64,000 bases of DNA from the NCBI GenBank assembly GCA_014529385.2, contig CM043953.1, forward strand, positions 80,032,338 through 80,096,337, written 5' to 3'. The DNA comes from Adiantum capillus-veneris (taxonomy: Eukaryota > Streptophyta > Polypodiopsida > Polypodiales > Pteridaceae). A model generated the notes under the pieces. The model saw nothing but the letters and a program-made list of their open reading frames with translations, ran no database searches and was not told where the DNA came from. A program made the translations under genes and the position numbers. Every line of letters starts with the position of its first letter. The stretch's first letter is position 1. This document shows, piece after piece, positions 22,041 to 35,118 of the stretch.

Positions 22041-22237
22041 ATGATTTGCAATATTGTTGTTGAGTTGTGTACCCAATCGTTTAAACACAACCCTCCAAAA
22101 ATGACTGTTACACTTGGGATCAGGATCACTCATAATATTGTTGTGGGCAACCCTGGGCATCAAATTTTCCCTTTGTCATGTCCACTCCTAAAAAGTTTAA
22201 ACATGGATTTTCCTTCTTTGCTTTCTCAAACTATTCA

Positions 22238-23035
22238 CTAAACAATGGCCCCTATGACCCTTGGCTTCTTGGACGCATCAGATGTAGCTACTATAAATTT
22301 TCTCTTATTATGCCCATGTGTTTTTTGTGGAGTTGCACATGCAGTGTTATGCATTTGTGTGTTATGCAATTCTTTTCCATCGAGATCATCACGTATATGC
22401 ACTTGCACTATAGCTTTCTCAAGCGTCTTGGGGTCCTGGGTTTTAACGTGCTTCTTAAGCTTTGGTGTTAATCCACTGATGAACCCACGCACTTGTTCAA
22501 AGGGGTTTAGACCCTCTAGCTTGAGAATCATATCACGATAATGTGAGATACACTCTAACAGTGTCTTATGTTCATGCATAGAGCACTTGTCCCATGCATA
22601 CCAATTTTTGTCCGCTTCACTTGTGGGTAGAAATTCCTTTTGGAACACATTCTCGAAGGCTTCCCATGTTTGTGGTATGATTTCCTTCTCCTTGAGCAAC
22701 ATCCACCATTTATAGGCGTTACCCTCTAGTGGTAGTTGTGTTTCCAGTGCCTTGACTGCATCTGGAGTGCATCTAAGATCGTAAATACCATCTCATTTGC
22801 TATGGAATATGCTCACAGTATCTTTGTTACACTCCGTTTCCTCTCCTCAAAAAATTGGTGGCTTGGTATTCTTTAACAAGTCATCCACCTTTTTTTGAGA
22901 GAGAAGGTGCAATGCCTCCACATTGGAGCCTTGGTCCTGTAGACCAAGGGTGCTCCCGCCAGGCACAGGGGTCAAAGAAACCCTAGTCTGCTGCATGAAT
23001 TGTATAAGCATATCAAACATCTTGGTGACATTCAC
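22238..23035 (-). pseudogene. Chromovirus Gag fragment
   Basis: The central frame (22238-22702) reads TWEAFENVFQKEFLPTSEAD, ECISHYRDMILKLEGLNPF and QVRGFISGLTPKLKKHVK, a clear retrotransposon Gag core. The upstream frame (22847-23035) supplies an N-terminal segment with MNVTKMFDMLIQFMQQTR. The region after the core loses homology at about 22240, where the deletion to integrase occurs. Confidence 0.75.
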
Positions 23036-23192
23036 ATTTAGCTGTGCAAAATTGGACCCTTAAAAAGTCATATGTGTTTACAATGCTCTAAATTCTTAGA
23101 TGTCAAGCAATTCTATGCTATCATTTGGCCCTATTTTAACATGGGCGCCCTCCATGAGAGTGGCCAACCATGGGTAGCAGCAAGCGGAACTG

Positions 23193-23870
23193 TTGCAGGG
23201 TTCTCAAAACCAAAATTATGAAGCATGTCAACATCCATGTCCATGGCGTAAGGTGTTGTGCGAGCAAGAAAATTGAGTACTTTGTTTCAAAAAAACACCT
23301 TGCAAAGCTAGAGAGTGATCACCAACGAGCAACCACCAAAGAAATCGATTAGCCTTGCTAAATCAAAGTCGTCAATTTGTAATAAAGTGCCGATGTCAAT
23401 TTTGAACGTCAAAACTTGTTGTCCACCAAAGAAGTTTGCCAAAAATCTTTGAAACTATCGGAATTGACCATGTCAATTTTGATGAAGAAAGAGCCTTCAA
23501 TTTGAGTGTAACAAGAAGATCTTTCTTGTTATTTGTAGGGTTCTCAAAATCAAAATTATGATGCAGGTCAACATCCAAATCCATGGAGTAACGTGTTGTG
23601 TGAGCAAGAAAATTGAGTACTTTGTTTAAAAAAAACGTATGGCAAAGCTAGAGAGTGACCACCAATGAGCAGCCACAAAAGAAATCAATTAGCCTTGGTA
23701 AATGAAAGTCATCAATTTGTAATAAAGTGTCAATGTCAATTTTGAACATCAAAACTTGTTGTCCACCAAAAATGTTCTCCAAAAATCTTTGAAACTGTTA
23801 GAATTGACCTTGTCAATTTTGATGAAGAAAGAGCCTTTAATTTGAGTGTAACAAGAAGATCTTTCTTGCT
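23193..23870. repeat. Tandem duplication of a 340-bp unit
   Basis: The stretch 23193-23530 is repeated at 23533-23870 with roughly 90 percent identity by eye; both start with AGGGTTCTCAAAA and end with ACAAGAAGATCTTTCTTG. Substitutions, not indels, dominate. It lies between the chromovirus Gag fragment and its presumed 5' LTR. Confidence 0.9.
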
Positions 23871-24377
23871 AGTATGGCCTGGTTTGACTTAGAAAAGTAC
23901 TTCGTTGAAAAAGAGAGACATAAAATTGGAAAATTTTATACGACATAGAATTCCTGCAAGTTTTTGTTGTCGAGGGTCGGCTCTACTTGCTTGCAAAGTC
24001 CCCACTTGGCACATTGTCATAGAGGATTTTTTGGGCTAATTAAAGACCCCTGGGTGCCCACATATTGAACCAAAGATCTCTTCTATAGACATGGCAACGA
24101 GCAGGATGCAATATAGGCAAGGAGAGGGAGAGAGATTTCCACAAGGCGTAACGCGGGCAGCTCCAAAATCAAAATTTTCTCCTTGTGGTGGCGTGCTTGC
24201 ACAAGAAGAGAGAGATGGATCGATTCTATGCCGGTCGACTCCACCCTTCTCCCCTCCCCAGCAATTGTTTCTGTGTGCCTCGACTGAGAGAACCTTGCCT
24301 CCTTCTTTATGGCTCCCCACACATGCGATCCTTGCTAAGAATAGACCACGCCTTTCCCAAAATAGCTATGGTACTAA

Positions 24378-24483
24378 TGTGAGACCAGGGTGTTTCAAAC
24401 CTATCTCTCCTCCCAACCTCTTACCTTTTTATAGGCAACCCCCGAGCTGACTCGCCCCCGACCTCTAGATCATAGACCTAACA
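24378..24483 (-). repeat. LTR-edge repeat, right copy
   Basis: Partner of 21193-21306. On the minus strand it begins TGTTAGGTC. It probably marks the 5' LTR of the deleted chromovirus, but the rest of that LTR does not resemble the left one. Confidence 0.45.
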
Positions 24484-24814
24484 TTCAGCTGCACCAAATC
24501 CTTAGCTTTTTATGTCAAAAAGTATCAACCATAGTTGTTGCACAATTTATGTTTCATCGCCGACCCCATTTCAGCTTTGTATAGCCTCCTGTGAGCTCTA
24601 TAATCCCCCTCCTCTTCTCGTTATTGTTGTCTGCATGCCTTGCTTTTATTTCCTCCTTCCCCCTTCACAGTACCCTTCTCTTATTTTAATTATGGGTGAC
24701 TATTTTGGCCAAGTTCAAGTTCCTTTGGGTGGCCCTATGAAGTCCATGGCCATCAGCATCGTATGCATATTGAACAAAGAAATGCTAATCACAAAAAATG
24801 TCCTTGATTAGTAA

Positions 24815-25010
24815 AGGTAAGGGACAAAATCAATTGAAAGCTTGTTCAAGGACTTTTTGTGCCTTCCAATATGCACCACATTTGCATACATATTAACCAA
24901 GGCATTGCCATATTCAACATCCACACCCCGAACTCCAAACCATTGACTTGTTGCCCAAAAAGTCCTCTGCTTGTGAGGCCATTGCCACACATAAGAGCTA
25001 TCCATTAACA
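24815..25010 (-). pseudogene. PPR protein fragment
   Basis: The minus strand reads FGVRGVDVEYGNALVNMYAN followed, after a one-base shift, by a HIGRAQKVLEQ-like helix. This is the DVEVGNALVNMYAKCG wording of plant pentatricopeptide repeat proteins, which bind organellar RNA. Only about one and a half repeats remain, with a frameshift, so it is a relic. Other frames near 25130-25366 do not add recognisable repeats. Confidence 0.5.
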
Positions 25011-27300
25011 ACAAAAATCTATCCATAACTATCTTATTCAAAAATCTGATCCAAGCACAATAAATCTGGTCTAACTCTAGCTCTTGTCACCCGCATTATA
25101 GGCATATATATTGTCAACAACCCTTTAAGTCACATACCCTTGATTGCACTTCCCCAGTTCATTGAAGCTTGGGAGCTGAAGAAGCAATTGTTTGAATCAT
25201 AGGATTTGAGCATTGTGAAGCCCATATTAGACACTATCGACTTGAAGTTAATCACCCGACACACATTTTGAGGCCAGTCCAGAACTTGTAGACCCTGGTC
25301 CTCAAGAAATAGTAAAGTAATCATAACTTCCTCATCTTGGGTCCGTTCAACAAACCATATAGACATGCATGGACAACACTTTGACCACTACATAATCATG
25401 CCATAAACCTACACTTCAGCAATTTCTAAGCGTCTTGGCTTACACGTATCATGCTTATTGGCCCTAAAAATCACCTCTAGCATACATTCACCTTTACGTG
25501 AGCTTGTCATTGTACCCCATAACTACACAGTGAACATATGCACTTCAATCAAGCTTAATCTGCATCTTTTAACCATGTTTCCCATCGTGTGGAAGTAGAG
25601 AAACACGACACTATGTTTGCCAAAAATCAAGGTATATATTTAATTATATATATCTAAAACTGGCTCCAATTGCAAAATCTTGTATGAAGTGTGAGTTTGC
25701 CTTTGAGAAGATCGGCAAAGGTTCACAAATTTTAGTATTAACATCAGTTAAATCTTCTTCTTCTTCTAAAAGGTGTATCTATCTTTTTTCTAAATCTTGA
25801 AAACCGAGGTCGAATGATGGCACATAAGGGTTTTATTGGGAATTTTACACTAGAAATTGGAGTTTGTGAGTATGACGAGAGATAAATCTCTCTCTCTCTC
25901 TCTCTAGATTACTCTTTGACTTCTTTGAAGGGATTCAAAGCACTTCTCATGAAGATGGGAAAACTATGGCCTCCCTTTGCTTATAGAGAATTGAGGGAGA
26001 GAGAAGTTGAAAAAAGGGCTAAGGTTGTGTAACTCTCCACTTTGCTTCTATAGGAAAAGGCTTTGCTCTTGTCAGACAGCCAATGTGAACCATCCCTTGA
26101 GGCTCCCATCGCCACTTGGCAATCTCATTCACCCTGTATTGCATGCTTTCTATTTTTCCTTCTTGTAAGAACCTCCGAGCGTAGGCCCGATTCCTAGATA
26201 CTTGTCGCAATCTATGGCTAATCTTCACACCTTTGTCCTTGCGCTATAATCAGGCTTCACGTGCATTAGACATCTAGACTACTTACACACTTGTGCTTGG
26301 TCTATCTTTAGGACCTATGCATAGTAGACCGTGGCCATTCTGGGATCTCATAGATCATTGACTTTTCACTCCTACTCACTTTGTAAATACGCTAGGTTTT
26401 ACTTTATGTCTAGCAATACGAGAAATCTTTTGCATCAAAATTGTATATTTCATGGAAAATGTATCAACAAATTAATAAGATGTACACTATTATCTCAAGC
26501 AACAAAACACCATTTTGATTACCCCAATAATGTTTGTTTCAACCAAACTGCAATTTTGAGGCTTGTTATTATTTTTTTCTCATTAGCTACAATGAAAATA
26601 TCTATTGACAACCCTAAACATATCATAGAATTAGTGTAAATGCCAATGCTTGGGCTTAAGAAGAGTAAGGGGCATTGGAACATTTACAAGTAAGGAGAAA
26701 TTTGGGGTTTTTCAATGGATTTATTAAAAACTAAAAAGTTGTAAAGATGACCTCCAAATGGTAGTTCTACTACTTGAGGAGTAGCTTGGAGTGGGGGAGA
26801 GTAGACCAAAAGGTCGCAACAAAATGAGGCGTCTCTATTTGACGATTGGAGTTCTTTCAAGGATCCTATTCTTTTATGTAGATAAAAAAGACTAAAAAAA
26901 TGAACTTACAACTATGATTTTCACGTCTGCTACGTAGTATAAGAATTGAAACTATGCAAGGAACTTTAAAAAACAATCTTTCTACTCATCAAAGGCACTC
27001 TAGAAAGCGGGGTGGAGTAGAAAGAACCAAAAGCATTAAGAATCTATATTCAACAATGGGAGATCCTAATTTTTCTTATTGAACTAAATTGGAAATGAGC
27101 CCAACAATATGATTTTGTCTCATGTAAGTAGAACAGAGAACTACACTAAGCTACAAAACAAACTACAATTGAGTAGCAAGGTTGGTGACCAACCTAGGTG
27201 GAATCCTTCAGATTTGATTCAGCCCCAAGTGGAAGGGATAAATCTCTATTCATGACGAACAGAAAGGAGGAGGCCAAGTTAGGCTTTTGTTTACAATAAA
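25011..27300. other. Unassigned A/T-rich region
   Basis: No gene or element is recognisable. It contains a short (TC)n run near 25882-25906, and frames shorter than about 100 codons without familiar motifs. Confidence 0.3.
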
Positions 27301-27369
27301 AGAACTAATGTATTTTTAAAGCACACATACAAGTTGTTAAGGAAGAAAGAGATCCCCAAAACCTTGTCA

Positions 27370-27805
27370 TTGTGGAGATCCTTCCTCCTTAGAGTAGTCC
27401 ATGCAATCAATTTGAATCGCTCATTTCATAAGCATGCATTGGAATCATGTCTTGGATCATGCACTAGAAGGTGGAGTGCTATGGGAGCATCATGAACAAG
27501 TGATAACTAAGTGATCAAATGCTCTATCAACGCAAGCCGTAAAACATATGTTTTTTGCTATGTATTGATATTAGTCTTCTCTTGCAGTTGCATAGTTTCT
27601 AGTAGCAAGCAAGGGTTCTTGGAACTCTCTTAGATGAAATGCTCTTTAGAAAGAAGATATTTTCATGATGAATATTTGACTCAAAGATTCATAAGGACCT
27701 TACCTTATGAATTTCAGGACTAGAATGGAAAGAAAATGCATGCTTATGAAATGAGCGATTCAAATTGATTGCATGGACTACTCTAAGGAGGAAGGATCTC
27801 CACAA
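27370..27805. repeat. 71-bp perfect inverted repeat, 294-bp spacer
   Basis: The arm at 27370-27440 is the exact reverse complement of 27735-27805. Outside both arms the match continues imperfectly for about 15 bases. The spacer has no coding signal. The surroundings are decayed, so perfect identity over 71 bases is notable. Confidence 0.95.
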
Positions 27806-28094
27806 AGATGAGGTCCTAAGCATAAGTGAAAAATACAAAATCAAATCTCTTTTTATTTAAAGGAGAGCCAAGTGACTCTCAAAAACCTTAGCAAAAGTGA
27901 AAAGGGAGATATTTCCTATTTCCACCATCTTCTTCATTAAAAAATATTAGAAGTTGAGTCATCTTAGGAGGGCCACTTAAGTTCCAAAGTCTAATAGAAA
28001 CGAGGGAATAAATAGTGACTATCTTGTCATACCATCTTCTAGCTCATCCTCCTAAACATCTCCCTTGTCATACTCTCTTCTAGCTCATCCTCTT

Positions 28095-28290
28095 GAATAT
28101 CGCTTGTGGTGTATGGGAGTTCTGTAAGAATGCTTTTTAGTCTATTGACTAAACTAGCAACGTCCTTTCCATCTTCCATGGTTAGTTTATAAAGTTTTCT
28201 CTTTAAATTGACTTTGCTTGTTTCGGTTTCTTGTCCAAATTTTTATTCAAGTATATCCTAGGCCTCATGTGCACTTATACATTTAATGAA
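28095..28290 (-). pseudogene. Copia Gag fragment
   Basis: The minus strand reads FIKCISAHEA, DILE, KVNLKRKLYKLTMEDGKDVA and SLVNRLKSILTELPY, the UBN2-type Gag helix arrangement of plant copia elements. One in-frame stop interrupts it near 28260. It lies about 1.4 kb downstream, in minus orientation, of a tRNA-Met primer site and LTR. Confidence 0.65.
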
Positions 28291-28299
28291 AAAATGGAC

Positions 28300-29640
28300 A
28301 TAATTTATGTGTAACCCAGTCATGGTAATTCACAAGGCTTGCTCATCTTTATAAGCCTATTGAGAGGAGTTGAGGATGAGGATGCCCTAGTTTTTGTGAG
28401 ATCAAGTTCAAGTTCTTTATTTAGGGAAGTCTTGAAATTGAGCATAGGCTCTTTTTCATTAAGTATCCCCTCATCTTAGTTCTCTAGTATGGAAACCTTG
28501 GCAATTAAATTTTACCATATCTTTTTTCCCCATGCTACCTTTAGGAGTGATTTTAACAAGAACTGGTTGTCTTTGGAAAAGTCTATTATTGTTGTCCCCC
28601 ACATAGGATGATGACATATATATCGATGACTTTGAATTTTTTTATATGCACAAAGTTTTCAAATGAGAGAAAAAATGTGTGAAAGAATACACTTGATGAA
28701 GAGTTTTGCCCTTTGAACCTAATCTCTATTGCAAGCTCTCTAAAAGACTGTGTGAATGAGCCCTTTTGCAAAGATTTTCTTGTTGTATCCTCTATAGGAA
28801 CTCCCACTTGTGAGCGATGGCTCTCTTTGGGTGGTAAGACACTTTGCTTGAATCAAATAGCAGGGTGTTGTTGATCTTTGAAGGGTCTGTATGAGAGAAC
28901 AATGATAAAAAAAACCGGATCAACTTATATAAATGTGGTTTTTTGAGATATGGCATCTAGATAGCATCCTTGTCTACTAAAGGACTTGCCATCCCAATGA
29001 GTTCTATTGGAGATGCGGATTCAAATGAACCACATTCTGTAGGAGCATGTATTTAAGCCCAAGACCCTTCCTTTCCAAATTTAGACACGAGGCTCTAACC
29101 ACTTGGCCTTGTGGCCTCCTTGTTGAGAGAAGATAAAAAAAATTAAAGATATTCTCTGTTGTAGAGTTCTACACTCAAAAAATCATGAACTAGAAGCTCT
29201 AGATTGGTCAATAAAATGAGATGCAATTGAAGGGCTTGAAAGCCTGATTGAAAGCTCTTGCTGATCAAAACACACAAACACACAATTTACAAAGAAAATT
29301 GAGATTTTGAGAGAGAGTAATTAAAGATGCAAAAAAACATGAAAATTGACCTAATGAACACACACAAATGAGTGCTAATCAACCAAGCGTGAACCAAAAT
29401 TTAAGTTCAATTGGTTCAACAAGGAGAAGATCAATGTTGGACTTCATATATATATATATATATATATAATACATTTATTTATTTACTCTAATTAAACCTT
29501 AATCAAGCAAGGCTATTAGGAGCTAATGGGCAGGACCCAAGAACATAATTTCACTTGGTCAATGCCACAATTGATTTACATAAGTGCACTAACCCAAATT
29601 CTAATAAGAACTAATAGGTTAGCCATGCACTAGCCCTCAT
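28300..29640. other. Copia leader or unassigned sequence
   Basis: The interval between the copia Gag fragment and primer site shows no clear domain. It includes a (TA)n run near 29448-29468 that is probably outside functional sequence. Confidence 0.3.
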
Positions 29641-29642
29641 TA

Positions 29643-29655
29643 GGCTTTGATACCA
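29643..29655 (-). promoter_or_regulatory. Initiator tRNA-Met primer binding site
   Basis: On the minus strand TGGTATCAAAGCC complements the 3' end of plant initiator tRNA-Met with one mismatch. It is two bases inside a TG...CA-type LTR edge at 29658, the arrangement of copia elements. Confidence 0.7.
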
Positions 29656-29657
29656 CT

Positions 29658-30230
29658 TGTTCGATATTGAGAATTAAGCAAAATAGCATTCACAATTAAC
29701 TTGATCATAAATGTACACATCAAGAGAGAATAAAAATAAAAGTAGAACTTGATTATTGAACTAATACAAGAGATCACAACGGAGATCTCTTTATAGCCAA
29801 GAGCTAAGCTTTGTGCAAAGGTAGTACAATACACACATTAGAGGCAATAAAGGAAAAGGCAATGCCCAATTCAAAAGTCATCTAAATGGTGGTAATTGCA
29901 ATAACAATTAACAAAACTACAAAAACAATCGTACCCATGGTGCAATACTTAACTTGATTGAAGAGTCTCCTCCAGCTGACAACGAAGCTAGAGCTAGCTA
30001 TTGTAAGGGGTATGATCGTGATTATGATGGTCAACTCTCCATGTACCTCTATTTCTCCTTGTAATTTTCTCAAAGTGCAAGGCATAGTGCAACACAAGGA
30101 TGTCAAATTTTTTCTTAAAGATAGTAGTAGTCATGATGCTCACATCAACTCACTCTACATCATGCCTCATCACAATATAAGGTTAAGATTGTATTCAATA
30201 ACCACAATATCATTGTAAGAATCAAGTGGA
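29658..30230 (-). repeat. 5' LTR of copia remnant (right edge approximate)
   Basis: The inner edge is TGTTCGATATTG at 29658. On the minus strand GGCTATAAAGAG (TATA box near 29789-29795) is followed by leader-like sequence reaching the primer site. The outer edge is not definable. Confidence 0.45.
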
Positions 30231-30360
30231 GCTTATAATTTCCATTGATGGTTTTTCATAAACATACATGTTTTTTGTTACAACTTTGCATAGAATTGTT
30301 GTGATATCGGGTATGCCAATTTGACATGAATTCAATGCACCAATTGTTTATAGAATGCAT

Positions 30361-31317
30361 TGTTGGACGGGAGCGACTCACACACCCATGAAGTGCATGC
30401 AAACACTACCTAGATCAACATAATTTCAATCGAGGACACAAATGACACGATAGGCACACGGAGGAAATCTCTTAAGCTTGTCAGGCTGAGACCATCCTAC
30501 ACATACAACACTTTGAAAGGCCAACTAAACCACAATCAAGAACCTCATTGCTCTCAACTACACCACCTAGCCACATACACACATACTAAAGGTAACTCTC
30601 CTAATCATGCCAGATTCCTACGAAACTTAAGGAACACCATCCCCTCACTAGGATACACCTGTCCCTAAGCTTCTGCACTCAAAACCCTCACTCTAAACCC
30701 ATCTGCGGAAAACGCGTAGGATGACAGAGCTGAATTTTGAAAGTGCCCAAAACTGAAATTTATGAGTACCTATGCGTAGCTTATGTTGCCACGATTCTAT
30801 AGACTACTAGCACACAGAAAACAGACATCGTTTGATACACTTGCGACCACAAATAGCTCGTAGATGCGTCGGCGTGTGCGCTTCGTCTCGCGTGGAATGC
30901 TTGGCTTAGTCGCGTAGCGCACCTCGAGCCTACAACAACGGTGCAGTCGGATCTCCAAGGTCTTGAGCGAGCTGGGCGTAGCGGGAGGATGAAGCTCACA
31001 CTCACTCTCTTTCTCTCTCACACACAGTAGACGACAGCGCTAAGTTTTGATTATGATAAAAAGTCTCTTTACAAAATGACCTAGGTACCTTATATACTAA
31101 GGCTACCTTAGGTTTAACCAAAAATGGGGTTGAAAGGGTCAAATGGCTTTGTATTTACAATCTGGAAGTGCCATTGCACCCCGGCTTCTGAAACTAGAAT
31201 AACTACTCATTACAAATGACGTTTATATCCATAATCCGCAGCATTTCATAACTCGCAAAAGATATGACTTTGGTACGAAACTTGAATTATGTTGTGTTGT
31301 TGACCCAGCGGTCAACA
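30361..31317 (-). repeat. 957-bp LTR, TG...CA bounded
   Basis: The plus strand begins TGTTGGACGG and ends GGTCAACA. On the minus strand a GGAAGGGGGGAA polypurine tract directly precedes TGTTGACCGC, marking this as the 3' LTR of a minus-strand element. A TATATAAG box lies at 31089-31096 (minus). No partner LTR is seen to the right, so the element is truncated or rearranged. Confidence 0.7.
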
Positions 31318-31329
31318 TTCCCCCCTTCC
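31318..31329 (-). promoter_or_regulatory. Polypurine tract
   Basis: GGAAGGGGGGAA on the minus strand, immediately before the LTR, is the expected plus-strand primer site. Confidence 0.8.
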
Positions 31330-31341
31330 GCGTTCATGTTA

Positions 31342-32101
<760 letters not shown>

Positions 32102-33630
32102 TTACCCTTATGTCTGCTCTTTGTCATTGAGGACTTCTTTGTTCTTGTGCAATCATGTTGTTAGTGTTGTCTGCAGCTTTGTCATTGTAGGCCATTCTTC
32201 GACTCGCCATTGAGGAGAACTATGCTATGATCTGAAATTGGTGATCCAATTCATTTGTCAATTGATTTGAGTAGCATTTCCTTATTTTTGATGTAGAAGG
32301 AATATGTACAAGAGGATGGTGATAGGTGTCTTTAGATTAGGGTCTAAAACCTGGATGACCAAAGGGAAAAAACCCGGTGGGAAAAAAATGCCTTTGGTAT
32401 ACTCTCTTATTGGAGTTGAGCAGTTGAACGTGAAGTACATGTTCATGAAAGGTGAGTGCTTGGGTGAAACACAGAAAGAGTGCCTGATGCAAGTGCCAAT
32501 TATGGGACACTCTATATGCATATGAGAAATTTGTCAACAAAAGCATGCAATGTGAAAGAAGGAGATGATGGGTGTTTCGAGGAATAAATGTAGCACATGT
32601 GACATCAAAAGATGTCTCAATAGCTTCCACCTTTCCAAGAAGGGTTTTCGATGTAGAAGTTTCTCCACTCGTATCTCACTGTGCTCAGTACGTGAGTGTC
32701 TTTTGGACCTTCTCCTTCACTTCACCAGACTTAAGTACTTAGACTTCGACTCTTTTGCTCACCTATACCAGCATGAGCGACACAACGTAAATATGCTCAA
32801 CTCTTCCAGCTTGAGCAGTACCTAGAATAGCTAAGACGCTTAGACCATAGAGAATATTACTTGAAGCTTTAGGACTAACACCTCACTCATTTTGTGGCTT
32901 AGCTACTCTACTCTGACTTGTATGACTTGTCAGTTGCATGTTGACACTGTTTTGTGACAAGTTCTTCGGCTGTTGTAGTGGCTGCTGAGACATACTTCGT
33001 GAAGTTTCATCATTTTCCTGTACCTTCTTCTCTTTGTAGTGCTCAGCCCTCTCGTTAGTCTTTTCTTCATGTGGATTATGGATTTTTTTATTTTTTCTTA
33101 ATAAAAACAAAAGAAAATCTTAAAACAACTCAACAAAAGAAAAATCATTCAAATAGAAATCTAAATGCTATGTACACTATACACATGTCCCTAGGGGCTC
33201 ATATATGGATTTTGTCCCCATACTCCTCTGTAACACTACTATGAGGGCATATACTCTAAATTTCGTCAAAAATTATCACAATAAAACACAAAAATTCAAT
33301 GTATCTCACAAAACATTGCCCTCTAATAGTCATAATGTTAGGTCCGCATTCAGAATGCCTCCCCCCTTCCTATTTGGAGTCATCCTTTACGACAGGGTAT
33401 CGCAAAGGGTATGTGTTGTGCTTGGGAAATTAAAAGTTGTGCCTATGCAGGCCTTGTAATGTAGCCCTATTATGCATACACAGTCAATGCATGGAAAAGA
33501 TTTATGTTGTGCAAGATGTGGGTATAAGCAATTTGCTTATTGGCATTTGTTGGCGAGGCTTCCTATTCTAAGCAATGTAATGGTCTTTGAAGCTCCTGTA
33601 TCGTTGCTTGATTGAAGCGACTTGCTTGCT
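32102..33630. other. Unassigned region, probable element interior
   Basis: I found no recognisable domain. A weak resemblance of 32400-32480 (LNVKYMFMKGE) to the copia RT LDVKTAFLHGE strand is too slight to call. It may be the leftover interior of the element whose LTR lies at 30361-31317. Confidence 0.25.
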
Positions 33631-33631
33631 T

Positions 33632-34510
33632 CTAACTGTACTGTAATCGTAGGAAGAATTGTAAGAATTCAAGCGGCGATGCACTGACAGCAGTTTTGTT
33701 GTTCTTCTTTGGGACCCATTTCTTTGCGATTATTGGTTGTTTTGTTGCTGACGCTCGTTTGGGAACCCATACTTGCCCGTGCTTAGTTTGTGTTTGAAGA
33801 GACTTCTTTGGGATCCACCTTTTTGTTGTGTGAGTCGACAGTGGTCTTTGCTTCAGCCCTTGTACGCTTGGTTGGGGACGGGATTCAGGCTTTGAAAATT
33901 GATACTGTGGTTGTTTGGGAATCCAAATGAATTCCTGACTTTTTTGTGCTTGAATCAACTTCTTTGGAGCCCAAACCTGAGTTGTGAAAGCTTGCGACTT
34001 TGTGATATTCTTACCCGTTCCTGCACACTTTCCTTGCTTTTGTTTTGGTGTTGGATCGTGTGATTTGTCATTAGAGATCTTTGTCTTCTTGATCCATATC
34101 TGTTTTTGGCCGATCTAGCTTTTTGGTATCCAGATTTGTCGAGCTTTTTGGCTTTGACTTGTTGTCCTGTTCTGTTGACCTATCATGGTTGTTGTTGAAG
34201 GGGTTGGTGATAGTGATGGCCTGAGTTGATGATAGGGGTTGTCGTAAGATTCATCACTATCGCTACTATCCTCAGCAAGGTTGACTGCTTGTACTTTCCC
34301 TTGATTTTTGGCTGGTAGTGGAAAGTTACTGTCTATTTGCTCATGGGTGGTAGTTTCTTGGATGACTTTTCTAGCCCATTGATTAGAGCATTGTTAACTT
34401 GTTGCTTTGGTCATATTCCTCCCAGCTGAGTCTTTGCATCCTTATTAGGAGCCATGTATGAGGATGCTTGTGGTGGCTGTGTCTTCACCGAGGACTTTGG
34501 GATCCACTTT
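33632..34510 (-). pseudogene. W-x-P-K repeat region, family B
   Basis: Eight copies of a short motif centred on Trp are visible in nearly one frame: QKWIPK (about 34504), QIWIPK, QIWIKK, QVWAPKK, FIWIPK, KRWIPKK, QVWVPKR and KKWVPKK (about 33706). Spacers are 15 to 150 bases and rich in Lys, Gln, Ser and Thr. Stops near 34110 and 34400 interrupt the frame. The function is unknown; the same motif follows PR2 in element A. A basic, Trp-containing repeat could bind nucleic acid or Gag, which is inference. Confidence 0.7.
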
Positions 34511-35118
34511 TGATGTAGTTTACTTGTGTAGCGATGACATTGATTCCCGGGTCGTTGATCTTCTTGAAGCTCGAAGTGTTCTACAGAGTCATAGAACTCG
34601 TCGTCTTCTTCATCTTTTGATTCTCCACATTTCTTTGTTTGCTCCTTATTTCGAGAGCTTGTTGATGTCTGGTTCTCTTCGTTTTCTTGGATTACACTCA
34701 TTGCAAAATAAGGAACGACATCATAGCCATTTTCATCACAAAACTTTGTTGTGGGAGCATCCTCCACGGCGCACACGTCTAGAGTAGCCAAGATGTGTTC
34801 CCATCCAAAAGGCTCTAACTCTTCTTCAGGAAATGGTTTTGGGATATAGTCCATATCCTCTATAACCCGCTCTAGGATACATTCCTCACGTTTCAAGCTA
34901 CCACATTGTGAAGCTCCACACATCCACAGTTCTTTAGGCTTACCTAACCAAGCTGGAAGTTCTGATCCTGCTACTGTGGCGGAATCAAACTCCTCAACTG
35001 GTGTTCTCGTCACATCCCTATAGCTATGGTCCCTCAAGTTTATCTTTGTTATGGTTTCCATATGTCTTAGGTATATATGGTCATAACCCCAATCTTGGAC
35101 CACTTTCAATTGTTGCAT
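34411..35118 (-). pseudogene. PR1 C-terminal part and acidic linker, family B
   Basis: MQQLKVVQDWGYDHIYLRH matches the end of PR1 in element A (KMVHD, HVYL), and WEHILATLDV matches VDWVHLAATIDT of the linker. Further on is an acidic, Ser-rich stretch (ESKDEEDDEFYDSVEHFE) leading into the first W-x-P-K motif. A frameshift near 35150 separates it from the PR core. Confidence 0.7.

Larger units (their letters stand above)
20395..24483 (-). mobile_element. Deleted chromovirus-like gypsy element
   Basis: On the minus strand a Gag fragment (22238-23035) lies upstream of an integrase C-terminal/chromodomain-proximal fragment (21385-22040), with protease, RT and most of integrase missing. Related LTR-edge sequences occur at 24378-24483 and 21193-21306, each ending in ACA preceded by GAGACCAGGGTGT and TTTTTATAGGCAACC-like words. 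Left of the integrase fragment, TAAGGGGGAAG on the minus strand looks like a polypurine tract directly before the LTR. The two LTR edges agree for only about 100 bases, so the outer limits are uncertain. Confidence 0.55.

Noticed and set aside
29080-29130. Possible tRNA-like segment (GAGGCTCTAACCACTTGGCC)
   Set aside because: No acceptor stem or TPsiC arm can be assembled around it.
32304-32525. Possible copia RT piece (LNVKYMFMKGE)
   Set aside because: Similarity is limited to a few residues and no neighbouring RT motif follows.
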